A DNA stretch of 64,000 nucleotides from Thiobacillus sp. (GTDB taxonomy: Bacteria > Pseudomonadota > Gammaproteobacteria > Burkholderiales > Thiobacillaceae), in the NCBI GenBank assembly GCA_030680405.1, contig JAUXVT010000066.1, positions 32,996-96,995 on the forward strand. The letters are read 5' to 3'. A model generated the notes under the pieces. It did not search any database. It was not told where the DNA came from and saw only the letters and a list, made by a program, of their open reading frames with translations. Every line of letters begins with the position of its first letter. Positions within the stretch are counted from its first letter, which is position 1. The position numbers were made by a program, and so were the translations under genes. Below are positions 46,301 to 54,086 of this stretch, piece by piece.

Positions 46301-46526
46301 GGCAGTGGCCGCAGAGGCTGCGGTCAGCATCTGGGCCATCGTCGAGCGAAACCGCGTCGTGGGATTCTGGGACAACCTGGATGCGCAGCGCCGGGCGATG
46401 AACGAGATGGACGACTTTCTCTATGACCAAATCCGGAATGAGCGGGGTATCCCCCTGACCACCGAGGAAATGGACGAGATCATCAACCGCTCGATGCAGT
46501 TGGCCAGGCACCGGATGCCGACGTGA
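43302..46526 (+). CDS. hsdR: Type I restriction endonuclease, R subunit (system 2)
   Basis: A 1074-aa HsdR with nuclease core 'RPDIVLFVNGIPFAVIECKSPN' (Asp152, Glu166, Lys168), Walker A 'HTQGSGKSLTMVM' near 345, 'LVDETQRTQ' as motif II (DETQ in place of DEAH) and 'GFTGTPL'. Complete. Overlaps the metallopeptidase gene by 4 bp. Confidence 0.95.
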   Translation: MDSFRFNEKHLSQIPALQLLANLGYSYLTPEQALAMRGGRLANVLLEEVLRDSLKRINRIQHKGGNYLFSEENLQSAIQRLKNVKYDGLLKTNESVYDLLTLGVALEQSVEGDVRSFTLNYIDWKNPDNNVYHVTAEFSVERTRSHETARPDIVLFVNGIPFAVIECKSPNTEVAQAVSQMIRNQRDEYVPALFTYAQLVIATNKNHCKYATVGTAAKYWSVWREEREEKDEDGAALRAVLDQALPLEARAGLYELLAEGFGVREPDAKYLVRRALTEQDRTIYALCRPERLLRMALQFTVFDGGRRKIARYQQFFAVERILGRVKQRDDAGRRAGGIVWHTQGSGKSLTMVMLAKALVLDLDIRTPRIVLVTDRVDLDKQLGNTFAACGLTPDRAESGRHLVELVAENKAHIVTSLIHKFDKALSTRKFQDESTEIFVLVDETQRTQLGMFSARMRQMFPNACYIGFTGTPLLKREKSDVMRFGGIIHTYAINQAVADGAIVPLLYEGRLVEIEQNKAAIDVWFERHTEGLTSSQKADLKKKYARAEMLNKADQVIYMRAFDISAHFQQNWQGTGFKAQLVAPSKVAALKYKAFLDDIGEVSSEVIISAPDEREGFDDVDDDESTDEVVAFWQRMMKRYGDAEAYETQIINTFKHGSDPEILIVVSKLLTGFDAPRNTVLYLTRKLKEHTLLQAIARVNRLYDDDEGAKPKEFGYIIDYAGILGELDQALTTYSALEGFEEGDLAGALVSINDEVRQLPQRHAELWDVFKTVANRQDEEAFEQLLSDEKIRENFYERLSAYAKMLAIAMSSEEFITTTPENRFKAYKTDLKRFTNLKAAVKLRYAESIDYRDYEPKIQKLLDTHISANEVLRLNEPVNIFDSAAFQQVVEEQGHGKPTAAKADMIAHATKRAITEHLDEDPAFFEKFSKLIQQAIDDYRAGRISDLEYLKRASEIKDAVVNRKTDDVPAVLHGNDHAIACFGVLEPYFGRHVADAAQAKAVAAEAAVSIWAIVERNRVVGFWDNLDAQRRAMNEMDDFLYDQIRNERGIPLTTEEMDEIINRSMQLARHRMPT

Positions 46527-47233
46527 AGACGATGCGGCAAGAGATCGTCTTCGGCACGGAAACCATCGGCTACGAAATTCGATTTCTGCCAACGCGACGT
46601 ACGCTCGGGATCGAGGTACACCCTGACCTGTCGGTAGTCGTTCGCGCGCCTGTCGGCTGCGATTTCGAGACGATCCAGGCCAGAGTTGGCAAACGTGCCT
46701 CATGGATCAGCAAGCAACTGACCAATTTTCAGCGCTACAGCCCGAGAACGCCGGCACGGCAGTATGTGAGTGGGGAAACGCATCTCTACCTTGGGCGGCA
46801 ATATCGGCTGAAGGTTGTGACCGGTGGACCGGCATCGGTGAAAATGAATCGCGGCCATCTGGTGATGACACTGCCGGGCAAGGCTGACCCGGATCGCGTG
46901 AAAGCATTGTTGCACCGTTGGTATCTCGATCATGCCCGGAAGGTTTTTATTGATGTGCTGGATGAATGGCTACCCCGTTTCAAGGGGCAAAAGCGGCCAC
47001 GCCTGATCGTACGGGCAATGCAGTCGCGCTGGGGCAGCCTGTCGCAGGCCGGCACGATGACACTGAACGCCAATCTGGTTCGGGCACCCCGAGCCTGCAT
47101 CGAGTATGTGGTGGCCCATGAACTTTGCCACCTTAAGCACCGTGATCACAACGCTAGTTTTTTTCGCTTGCTTGGACAGGTGATGCCGGATTGGGAGAAA
47201 CGCAAACAGCGGTTGGAGACAGCACTTCTATGA
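46523..47233 (+). CDS. YgjP/SprT-like (M48/DUF45) metallopeptidase
   Basis: A 236-aa protein with GTG start overlapping the hsdR stop (GTGA). The DUF45 zinc motif is HELCH (His199, Glu200, His203) in 'EYVVAHELCHLKHRDHNASFF'; upstream 'MQSRWGSLSQAGTMTLNANL' is typical of YgjP. Such genes often terminate type I hsd operons; it may act on the restriction subunit or other targets. Last gene of island 2. Confidence 0.9.
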   Translation: MKTMRQEIVFGTETIGYEIRFLPTRRTLGIEVHPDLSVVVRAPVGCDFETIQARVGKRASWISKQLTNFQRYSPRTPARQYVSGETHLYLGRQYRLKVVTGGPASVKMNRGHLVMTLPGKADPDRVKALLHRWYLDHARKVFIDVLDEWLPRFKGQKRPRLIVRAMQSRWGSLSQAGTMTLNANLVRAPRACIEYVVAHELCHLKHRDHNASFFRLLGQVMPDWEKRKQRLETALL

Positions 47234-47553
47234 ATGACCGCTTTGGGTTGCGGATTCAACCGCAGAGGAAATCAGAAAGCTGCCGTTCGGTGAGATTTCC
47301 TGGCCTATGTCCGGTAACGAGTCCATATACGGAAGTAGTCGGCGAAATCTCCAGCGGCAGCTTAGGCCGATGAAGAGACGGTCGCCGTTATCGGCATGAA
47401 CTTCCGTCCCTGGCCGATAACCAGCCTGTCTATGTTCCGTTAAGTGCTGGGGTCGATCATTCCGGCTGCCTGATCGGGAATACATCCCCCTCTTAAGATT
47501 TCCCTAAGCTTGCGCGCATACAGTCTGCTGCATTCCCCTCTCAGGAGACTGTC
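47234..47553. other. Intergenic: repeat, 18-bp repeat and promoter of the cytochrome operon
   Basis: No gene. 47297-47430 is the second copy of the dispersed repeat seen at 11665. 47319-47336 is the 18-bp repeat shared with the island's left flank. 47462-47508 contains the box described separately. A GGAG ribosome-binding site precedes the b561 gene. Confidence 0.55.
47492..47508. promoter_or_regulatory. PmrA/QseB-type box upstream of the b561/two-component operon
   Basis: CTTAAG-N5-CCTAAG, one mismatch from the perfect direct-repeat box at 37311. It lies 46 bp upstream of the b561 ATG in the promoter region of the operon that encodes the two-component system, so autoregulation is likely. 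Confidence 0.6.
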
Positions 47554-48177
47554 ATGTCGCATCCTTCCGCTCATCCGCACCGCGTGTTCGATCCCTTGCT
47601 GCGACTGCTGCACTGGGTCATTGCCCTGGCGATTGTGGCGCTCATCATCACCAGCCAGCTGGCCGACTGGTTTGAACACGGACCCTATGAAAAGACGCTG
47701 TGGAATCTGCACATCCTCACCGGCTATGTTCTGACGGCGGGCTTGCTGACGCGCCTGCTGTGGGGCGTGGTGGGGCCGCTCAGCGCACGCTGGCGCGATC
47801 TGTGGCATCCCGCTGTGTGGAAAGACAGCCTCAGGAATCTGCGCCTGCCGAGCGCCCATCGCGTGGGACACGACCCGATCGCCAGCCTGGCCTATCTGTT
47901 TGCCTACGGCGTGATGGCGCTGATGGTCGTCACCGGGCTGGGGCTCTCCGCCAGCGAATTTCAGACTGGCCCGCTCGCCAGCTGGCTGGGCAACATGCCG
48001 TGGCTGGAAGACGTGCTGGGCGAGCCGCACGAGGTCGGATTCGCCTTGATGCTCGGCTTTATCGGCCTGCATATGGCGGCACTGGTGTTCCATCAGTTCC
48101 GCGGCGAACGGGTGGCGCAGAGCATGGTCACCGGCAAGCAATACCTCGATGCAGAAAGTGGGGTGCAGCATGATTAA
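47554..48177 (+). CDS. Cytochrome b561-type membrane protein
   Basis: A 207-aa protein with four membrane helices and His ligands in 'RLLHWVIALAIVALI', 'NLHILTGYVL' and 'GLHMAALVFHQF'. It is a B-type haem electron carrier in the inner membrane, partner for the two c-type cytochromes downstream. First gene of the operon behind the QseB-like box; its end overlaps the DUF1924 gene. Confidence 0.9.
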   Translation: MSHPSAHPHRVFDPLLRLLHWVIALAIVALIITSQLADWFEHGPYEKTLWNLHILTGYVLTAGLLTRLLWGVVGPLSARWRDLWHPAVWKDSLRNLRLPSAHRVGHDPIASLAYLFAYGVMALMVVTGLGLSASEFQTGPLASWLGNMPWLEDVLGEPHEVGFALMLGFIGLHMAALVFHQFRGERVAQSMVTGKQYLDAESGVQHD

Positions 48178-48583
48178 GCACGTGTTCCACAGCAGCCTGG
48201 CAATGCTGGGCATGGTCTCGGCCGTCGCGGGGGCCGCCGAGACTCCGGCCAGCCTGATGGCGCACTATGCGGCGACAGCGGGCGTCCCGGTGTCGTCCCT
48301 GTCCACCCTGCGCGGCGCAGCGCTGTACCGCACCGAGCATCCAGGTCGCAATGCCCAGGCGGTGAGTTGCGCCGGTTGCCATACCGCCGACCCGAAACAG
48401 GCCGGAAAAACCCGCGTCGGCAAGCGCATCGAGCCGCTGGCGCCGGCGGCGAATCCGGAGCGCTTCACCGATGCAGCCAAGGTGGAAAAATGGTTCCGCC
48501 GCAACTGCATGGACGTGCTGCAGCGCGAATGCAGCGCGCAGGAAAAGGGCGATTTCATCGCCTGGCTTAGCCAAATCAAATAA
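48170..48583 (+). CDS. DUF1924 c-type cytochrome
   Basis: A 137-aa exported protein from ATG 48170 (overlapping the b561 stop by 8 bp). Signal peptide, haem motif CAGCH ('AVSCAGCHTADP'), then 'WFRRNCMDVLQREC' and 'GDFIAWLSQ', typical of DUF1924 proteins. Electron transfer between the b561 protein and the diheme cytochrome is likely. Confidence 0.88.
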   Translation: MIKHVFHSSLAMLGMVSAVAGAAETPASLMAHYAATAGVPVSSLSTLRGAALYRTEHPGRNAQAVSCAGCHTADPKQAGKTRVGKRIEPLAPAANPERFTDAAKVEKWFRRNCMDVLQRECSAQEKGDFIAWLSQIK

Positions 48584-48593
48584 GGAGCAAAGC

Positions 48594-49121
48594 ATGAACT
48601 ATCTATTGCGTGGAATCGGCGTGCTAGCAACGGTCGGCACAATCAGCATGCTGGCGTTTTCGCTGCCGTCGGGCGAGGCGCGTGGCGATGGCGGCGGCGA
48701 TGCCCTGCCGCGGCTGACGCACAAAAACTGGCAGCAGGAATGCGCCAGCTGCCATATCGCGTATGCGCCGTCGTTCCTGCCGAAGGCATCCTGGCGTCGC
48801 GTGATGGGCGGCCTCGACAACCACTTCGGCGAGAACGCCAGCCTTGATCCGGCAACCCAGGCTGATATCCTGCGGTTTCTCGAAGCCAACGCCGCCGACA
48901 GCGGCCGGAGCCGGATGGGCGACAAGGTGATGCAGCGCATGGGCGCCAACGAGGCGCCGCTGCGCATCACCGAAACCCGTTGGTTCGTGCGCAAGCACGA
49001 CGAGGTGCAGCGCGCCACGTGGTCGCGCAAGTCGGTGGGCTCCGCCGCCAACTGCGCAGCATGTCACCGGCAGGCGGAACAGGGCATGTTCAACGAACAC
49101 GACATCAGAATTCCTAAATGA
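48594..49121 (+). CDS. Diheme cytochrome c
   Basis: A 175-aa protein from ATG 48594 (AAGGAG upstream). Signal peptide, then two haem motifs: 'ECASCHIAYAPSFLP' and 'NCAACHRQAEQG'. This order matches the diheme cytochrome c family that accompanies DUF1924 and b561 proteins. Confidence 0.9.
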   Translation: MNYLLRGIGVLATVGTISMLAFSLPSGEARGDGGGDALPRLTHKNWQQECASCHIAYAPSFLPKASWRRVMGGLDNHFGENASLDPATQADILRFLEANAADSGRSRMGDKVMQRMGANEAPLRITETRWFVRKHDEVQRATWSRKSVGSAANCAACHRQAEQGMFNEHDIRIPK

Positions 49122-49130
49122 AAGAGCGCG

Positions 49131-49796
49131 ATGCGCATCCTGTTGGTGGAAGATGACCGCCTGCTGGGCGACGGCCTGCAGGCCGGGCTGACGCAGGCAG
49201 GCTATGCCGTCGACTGGCTGCGCGACGGTGAGGCGGCGGTGGCCGCCCTGTCCACTGAAACCTTTGCCGCAGTGGTGCTCGACCTGGGGCTGCCGAAGCG
49301 CGACGGCCTGTCGGTGCTGCAGTGGCTGCGCGGACGCCATGACGCGACGCCGGTGCTGATCCTCACCGCGCGCGACCAGCTGGAAGACAAGGTGCGCGGG
49401 CTTGATCTGGGCGCCGATGACTATGTGCTGAAGCCGTTTGACCTGGACGAGATTGCCGCCCGCCTGCGCGCGCTGGTGCGGCGCGCGCACGGCCGCCCGG
49501 AACCGGTGCTCACGCTGGGCGAGATCGAACTTAACCCGGCGGCGCGCACGGTGACGCGTGCTGGCCAAGCCGTTGACCTGACCCCGCGCGAATTCGATCT
49601 GCTGCAGGTGCTGCTGCAAAACGCCGACCGCGTGCTGACACGGCGCACGCTGGAGGAGCAGCTCTACACCTGGAACGACGCGGTCGACAGCAACGCGCTC
49701 GAAGTCCACATCCATCACCTGCGGCGCAAGCTCGGCAACGAACTGATCCGCACCGTGCGGGGCGTCGGCTACATAATCTCGGCAACACACCCATGA
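49131..49796 (+). CDS. OmpR-family response regulator (QseB/PmrA-like)
   Basis: A 221-aa protein: receiver domain with acidic pocket (VEDD) and phospho-acceptor Asp51 (VVLDLGLPKRDG), and an OmpR winged helix (LTPREFDLLQVLLQN ... VHIHHLRRKLG). It probably binds the CTTAAG-type boxes at 37311 and 47492. Overlaps its sensor kinase gene by 4 bp. Confidence 0.93.
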   Translation: MRILLVEDDRLLGDGLQAGLTQAGYAVDWLRDGEAAVAALSTETFAAVVLDLGLPKRDGLSVLQWLRGRHDATPVLILTARDQLEDKVRGLDLGADDYVLKPFDLDEIAARLRALVRRAHGRPEPVLTLGEIELNPAARTVTRAGQAVDLTPREFDLLQVLLQNADRVLTRRTLEEQLYTWNDAVDSNALEVHIHHLRRKLGNELIRTVRGVGYIISATHP

Positions 49797-51169
49797 CCGC
49801 GACCCCGTCCTACTCCCTGCGCCGGCGGCTGGTGTGGCTGCTGACCAGTTCGGTGGCGGCGATCTGGCTGATGTCGGCGCTGCTGGTGTATCAGCGGGCG
49901 CATCACCAAGCGGACGTTCTGCTCGACGCCCAACTGACGCAGGTGGCCGACACCCTGCTGGCGATCGTGGCGGGCGGCGAAGTCGAGCATTTTGTGGAAG
50001 AACTGCATGAGCGCAGCCGTCACGACCCGGTGCCGATCGCATACGAAGTGTGGCACGGCAAGCACGGGAAGATGCAGCGTCTGGTCACGTCAACGGGGCA
50101 CAGCGGATTTGAATCCGGGGTGGCGCCGGGATTCAGCGAACACCTCTACCTTGGCGCGCGCTGGCGTTTCTATGCGGTGGAGGATGACGATGCGGAATAC
50201 CGGGTAGTGGTCGGCCAGGCGCACGCCGCGCGCGAAAGCCTGGCGCGCGGAATCGGCCTGTCGCTGCTGATTCCTGCCGCGCTGGCGCTGCCGCTGATGG
50301 CGCTGGCCGTATGGTGGGTCGTGGGCCGCTCGCTGCAGCCGGTGGATGCTGTGGCGCGGCAGGTCGGCGCGCTGGACGTGCAGGCGTTGGCGCCGCTCGA
50401 CGAATCGCCCCCCCTGCCGGGCGAAATCGCGCCACTGCGCGCAGCCCTCAATGCGCTGATCCGCCGCGTCACCGATGCCTTTGAAAATGAACGCCGCTTC
50501 ACCGCCGATGCCGCGCACGAATTGCGCACGCCGCTGGCAGCATTGAAAGTGCAGGCGCAGGTCGCCCTGCGTGCGCAAACAAGCGACAGCCAGCAGCACG
50601 CGCTGACCCAGGTGATCGCCGGCGTCGACCGCATGACGCATCTGGTCGAGCAATTGCTCACCCTGGCGCGCGTCGACCCGGCGCGCCAGGAGACCGCTCC
50701 GCAACCGCTGGATCCGGCCGAAATCATTGCCTCTGTGTGTGCCGAACTGTTGCCGCAGGCCCGGCGGCAGGGGCAATCGCTGACGGTCGATGTCGCGCCC
50801 GGGTGCATGATTGCAGTGAGCACAGCCTGGCTGCAGATTGCGCTGCGCAATCTGGTTGACAACGCCCTGCGCTACGCGGGCGAAGGCGCACGCATCGAGG
50901 TGCGACTCGCGCGAAGCGGATCAGCCTGTGCTATCACCGTCGCAGACGATGGACCAGGGGTGGCGCCGACCCTGCGTTCACAGTTGTGCGCGCGCTTCGT
51001 GCGCGGCGAGGTCGAGGGAGATGGCTGCGGGCTGGGACTTTCCATTGTCGCCCGCATCGCGGCGCTATCGCATGCCCAGCTGGAGCTGGGTGACGGGTTA
51101 CCGCGCACGGACGGCGGTCACGGATTCGCGGCCACGCTGCGTTTCAGCGAGGTCGCTGTCCCAGCCTGA
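49793..51169 (+). CDS. Sensor histidine kinase (QseC/PmrB-like)
   Basis: A 458-aa membrane kinase: TM1 (about 13-32), a periplasmic sensor of some 120 residues, TM2 (about 153-175), HAMP, HisKA with His242 (AAHELRTPLAALK), and HATPase motifs (NLVDNALRYAGEG, VADDGPGV, GCGLGLSIV). It phosphorylates the response regulator encoded just upstream. Its signal may be a metal or redox cue, judging by the neighbours. Confidence 0.92.
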   Translation: MTATPSYSLRRRLVWLLTSSVAAIWLMSALLVYQRAHHQADVLLDAQLTQVADTLLAIVAGGEVEHFVEELHERSRHDPVPIAYEVWHGKHGKMQRLVTSTGHSGFESGVAPGFSEHLYLGARWRFYAVEDDDAEYRVVVGQAHAARESLARGIGLSLLIPAALALPLMALAVWWVVGRSLQPVDAVARQVGALDVQALAPLDESPPLPGEIAPLRAALNALIRRVTDAFENERRFTADAAHELRTPLAALKVQAQVALRAQTSDSQQHALTQVIAGVDRMTHLVEQLLTLARVDPARQETAPQPLDPAEIIASVCAELLPQARRQGQSLTVDVAPGCMIAVSTAWLQIALRNLVDNALRYAGEGARIEVRLARSGSACAITVADDGPGVAPTLRSQLCARFVRGEVEGDGCGLGLSIVARIAALSHAQLELGDGLPRTDGGHGFAATLRFSEVAVPA

Positions 51170-51188
51170 ACTCTCGCCCCTCAGTCAT

Positions 51189-51557
51189 TCAGCGGCGGTA
51201 ACCCGGTCCCATGCCACCAGAACCTGGCCCCATGCCGGGGCCCATACCAGGGCCCATGCCCGCAGGCGGCATGTCAGGCAGGGTCTTGCCCTGGGCCTTG
51301 GCGCGCTCCTGCATTTTCTTGTGGTGCTCCAGGCGGAAGGCTTCGCGCTCCTGCTCGGTTTTCAGCGCGCGCATCTTAGTCTGGTATTCGTAGCGTTCCT
51401 GCTGTGTCATCAGCTCCGACCCATAGGCGCGATCGCGCTCCTGCGTCTGCTCGGTAGCCTGGGTCTGGTCGCGTGACTGCGCCTGGTCGGCGGCGTAGGA
51501 ATGGCTGGCCAGCACCATGCCAAAGGAAAGGGCCAACATTGATACGTGTTTCACCAT
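51189..51557 (-). CDS. Exported Gln/Glu-rich protein with Met/Gly-rich tail
   Basis: A 122-aa protein from ATG 51557 (AGGAG upstream). Signal peptide (MLALSFGMVLASHSYA), then a charged helical region (QSRDQTQATEQTQERDR onward). The C-terminus has repeated MGPG units (five or so), which could bind copper(I) through Met. Last on the copper-cluster side. Function unknown; periplasmic metal binding is inferred. Confidence 0.65.
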   Translation of the reverse strand: MVKHVSMLALSFGMVLASHSYAADQAQSRDQTQATEQTQERDRAYGSELMTQQERYEYQTKMRALKTEQEREAFRLEHHKKMQERAKAQGKTLPDMPPAGMGPGMGPGMGPGSGGMGPGYRR

Positions 51558-51694
51558 GGTCTCCTGTGTGACGTTGAAAATGCCCGCACACTCAACTTCG
51601 TGTGCTCCCGGCATCCTTCATGTCATGTTTGAATTTAGTTCAATAAAGCGTCTCACACTCCGATTTTGCCTATCAGGCTGTGACCTTGAATGGC

Positions 51695-51717
51695 CCCGGC
51701 AGGTTCCGTCTGCCGGG
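51695..51717. terminator. Strong hairpin (terminator-like) after the CusF-like gene
   Basis: CCCGGCAG (51695-51702) and CTGCCGGG (51710-51717) form a perfect 8-bp stem with a 7-nt loop, between the CusF-like gene (end 51739) and the Met-rich gene (start 51557). There is no U-run, so if it terminates transcription it does so weakly. Confidence 0.45.
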
Positions 51718-51738
51718 CCACACGCCGGCAGCCGCTAG

Positions 51739-52050
51739 CTAGTGCGCGGCCTGAATCACCGTCACGATGAAGGCGCCGTTGACGGATTCGGCATGGAATT
51801 TCACCGTATCACCCACCTTGATGCCGCTCAGCAGCTCGGGCGGCTGCAGCCGGAACACCATGGTCATGGGCGGCATGTCGAGGTTGACGAGGGGGCCGTG
51901 CCGGAGGGTGATCTTGGCGTTCACCGCGTCGATCTTGCGCACCACGCCTTCGCTCATCGCGCTGGCCTGGGCGGCCGGCGTGGTCACGGGCTGAGCGTAA
52001 AGCGGGGCGCTGATCGCCAACGCCGCCAGCAATGGAATCAGTCTTTTCAT
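51739..52050 (-). CDS. cusF: CusF-like periplasmic copper-binding protein
   Basis: A 103-aa protein with a signal peptide (LAALAISAPLYA) and a CusF-type domain: 'GVVRKIDAVNAKITLRHGPLVNLDMPPMTMVFRLQ', where the His and MPPMTM motif supply Cu(I) ligands. Its start overlaps the cupredoxin gene by 4 bp. It would hand copper to the efflux or oxidase proteins. Confidence 0.85.
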   Translation of the reverse strand: MKRLIPLLAALAISAPLYAQPVTTPAAQASAMSEGVVRKIDAVNAKITLRHGPLVNLDMPPMTMVFRLQPPELLSGIKVGDTVKFHAESVNGAFIVTVIQAAH

Positions 52051-52559
52051 TTTGCATCTCCTAGTTTCGGGGTGACGGTGATCGTGCCGCGCATGCCGGC
52101 TTCGTAGTGACCGGCAATCAGGCAGGCGAATTCGAAGCTGCCGGCGCGATTGAAGTGCCAGACGATTTCGCCGGTCTTGCCGGGATTGACGTGCACCATG
52201 TAGGCCTCGTCATGTTGCATATCGGGAAACTTGGCCATCAGGGCGGCGTGCTTCGCCAGTTCGTCGGGGGTGCCGATCACCATTTCGTGCAGCATGCGGC
52301 CCTTGTTCCTGACGACGAAACGCACAGTGTCGCCTTCCTGCACAGTGATGTTGTCTGGCGTGAAGCGCATGGCGTCGGTCATGTCGAGGGTGACCGTGCG
52401 GTTGACCTGCGCGGGCTTGCCCGCAATGCCCCAGGCAGTCTGTTCGGAAATGGTTTCCTTTGCTGGTGCATGCCTCTTTTCACCATGGGCATGGGCCAGC
52501 GGCGCGCCCATCATCAGCGGCGCTGCCAGCAGGGCAATCAGCAACAGGGGAAGTTTCAT
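52047..52559 (-). CDS. Cupredoxin domain copper protein
   Basis: A 170-aa protein from ATG 52559 (AAAGGA upstream; an ATG at 52574 adds five residues). Signal peptide, then a plastocyanin-like fold with ligands in 'HEMVIGTPDE' and 'CLIAGHYEAGMRG' (Cys, His, Met). Periplasmic electron or copper carrier. Follows copA by 15 bp. Confidence 0.85.
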   Translation of the reverse strand: MKLPLLLIALLAAPLMMGAPLAHAHGEKRHAPAKETISEQTAWGIAGKPAQVNRTVTLDMTDAMRFTPDNITVQEGDTVRFVVRNKGRMLHEMVIGTPDELAKHAALMAKFPDMQHDEAYMVHVNPGKTGEIVWHFNRAGSFEFACLIAGHYEAGMRGTITVTPKLGDAK

Positions 52560-52574
52560 CTCGTGTCCTTTCAT

Positions 52575-53975
52575 TCAATGGCCGGCATGGCCGGTGGGTT
52601 TGCGTACAGTCACTTCAATATCGCCCGGGGCGCCCTGGGGCGAGGCGGCCTGCGGTGCGCGCACCGGCTCGGCCACGGCATCGCTGACTTCGCGTGCCAC
52701 GGTTCCGGGTGGATGCTTGAACCAGCCAGGGTCGGAATAATCGCCGCGCCGCTGCTCACGCCGCACTTTCATCGCGGTAAACATGCCGCCCATTTCGACT
52801 GAGCCGAAGGGCCCCTGGCCGGTCATCATCGGCAGCGTGTTGTCGGGCAGCGGCATCTCCATTTCGGCCATGTCGGCCATGCCGCGTTCGCCCATCACCA
52901 TATAGTCGGGGATGAGCTTGCTGATCTTGCCGGCAAGTCCGCTGTGATCGACGCCGATCATGGTCGGCACCGCATGGCCCATCGCGTTCATGGTGTGGTG
53001 GCTCTTGTGGCAGTGGAAGGCCCAGTCGCCCTCCTCGTCGGCAATGAACTCGATCTGCCGCATCTGGCCGACGGCGATGTCGGTGGTCACCTCCGGCCAG
53101 CGCGCGGCCTTCGGCACCGGCCCGCCGTCGGTGCCGGTGACCTCGAACTCCACCCCGTGCAGATGCATCGGGTGGTTGGTCATGGTGAGGTTGCCGATGC
53201 GGATGCGCACGCGGTCGCCCTGCCGCACGTTGAGGCTGTCGATGCCGGGAAACGCGCGGCTGTTCCAGGTCCACAGGTTGAAGTCGAGCATGGTGTTGAC
53301 CTGCGGCGTGGCGCTGCCGGGTTCGATGTCGTAGGCGTTGAGCAGGAAGCAGAAATCGCGGTCGACTGGATCGATCAGCGGATGCCTGCCCCTCGGATGC
53401 GTCACCCAGAAGCCCATCATGCCCATCGCCATCTGCGTCATTTCGTCGGCGTGCGGGTGATACATGAAGGTGCCGGGGCGCCGCGCAATAAACTCATAGG
53501 CATAGGTCTTGCCCGGCTGTATCTGAGGTTGCGTGAGGCCGCCGACGCCGTCCATGCCGTTGGGCAGGCGCTGGCCATGCCAGTGAATGGTGGTGTGTTC
53601 GGGCAGACGGTTGGTGACGAAAATCCGCACGCGATCGCCTTCCACCACCTCGATGGTGGGGCCGGGGCTCTGGCCGTTGTAGCCCCACAGGTGCGCCTTC
53701 ATGCCGGGCGCGATTTCGCGCACCACCGGCTCGGCAACGAGGTGAAACTCCTTCACCCCGTCCTTCATCCGCCACGGCAGCGTCCAGCCGTTCAGCGTCA
53801 CCACCGGGTTGTACGGGCGCCCGTTCGGCGGTATCAGCGGCGACTGGGTATCGGGCTTGTCCATGCTGACAATCTCGGGCAGGGCAGCCATCGCCACGCT
53901 GTTGATTGAAGTGGCACTGACGCTGGCGGCCGCAACCGCGCCGGTGAGCTTGAAAAAATCACGTCTTGAAGTCAT
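52575..53975 (-). CDS. copA: Multicopper oxidase, CopA-type copper resistance protein
   Basis: A 466-aa protein with a Tat signal (TSRRDFFKLTG). Copper ligand motifs: 'TTIHWHGQRLPNG', 'MYHPHADEM', 'NHPMHLHG' and 'FHCHKSHHTMNAMGH'. It would oxidise Cu(I) to less toxic Cu(II) in the periplasm. Part of the minus-strand copper cluster, 111 bp after the outer-membrane factor gene; that gap holds a nested hairpin. Confidence 0.93.
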   Translation of the reverse strand: MTSRRDFFKLTGAVAAASVSATSINSVAMAALPEIVSMDKPDTQSPLIPPNGRPYNPVVTLNGWTLPWRMKDGVKEFHLVAEPVVREIAPGMKAHLWGYNGQSPGPTIEVVEGDRVRIFVTNRLPEHTTIHWHGQRLPNGMDGVGGLTQPQIQPGKTYAYEFIARRPGTFMYHPHADEMTQMAMGMMGFWVTHPRGRHPLIDPVDRDFCFLLNAYDIEPGSATPQVNTMLDFNLWTWNSRAFPGIDSLNVRQGDRVRIRIGNLTMTNHPMHLHGVEFEVTGTDGGPVPKAARWPEVTTDIAVGQMRQIEFIADEEGDWAFHCHKSHHTMNAMGHAVPTMIGVDHSGLAGKISKLIPDYMVMGERGMADMAEMEMPLPDNTLPMMTGQGPFGSVEMGGMFTAMKVRREQRRGDYSDPGWFKHPPGTVAREVSDAVAEPVRAPQAASPQGAPGDIEVTVRKPTGHAGH

Positions 53976-54000
53976 CAGAAATCCTTTTTAAAAAGCTTGA

Positions 54001-54075
54001 TCCGCGAAGGACGCGAAGAAACACGAAGGAAACTTCGTGAGGTTTTACTTCGCGACCCTTCGCGTGCTTCGCGGA
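54001..54075. repeat. Nested palindromic (REP-like) element
   Basis: Outer arms TCCGCGAAGGACGCGAAG (54001-54018) and its complement at 54058-54075 (17/18), enclosing a perfect CACGAAG-GAAA-CTTCGTG hairpin (54022-54039). It sits in the 111-bp gap between copA and the outer-membrane factor gene. The motif resembles intergenic repeats of betaproteobacteria; it may attenuate or stabilise the mRNA. Confidence 0.75.
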
Positions 54076-54086
54076 CAAATGGGTTT

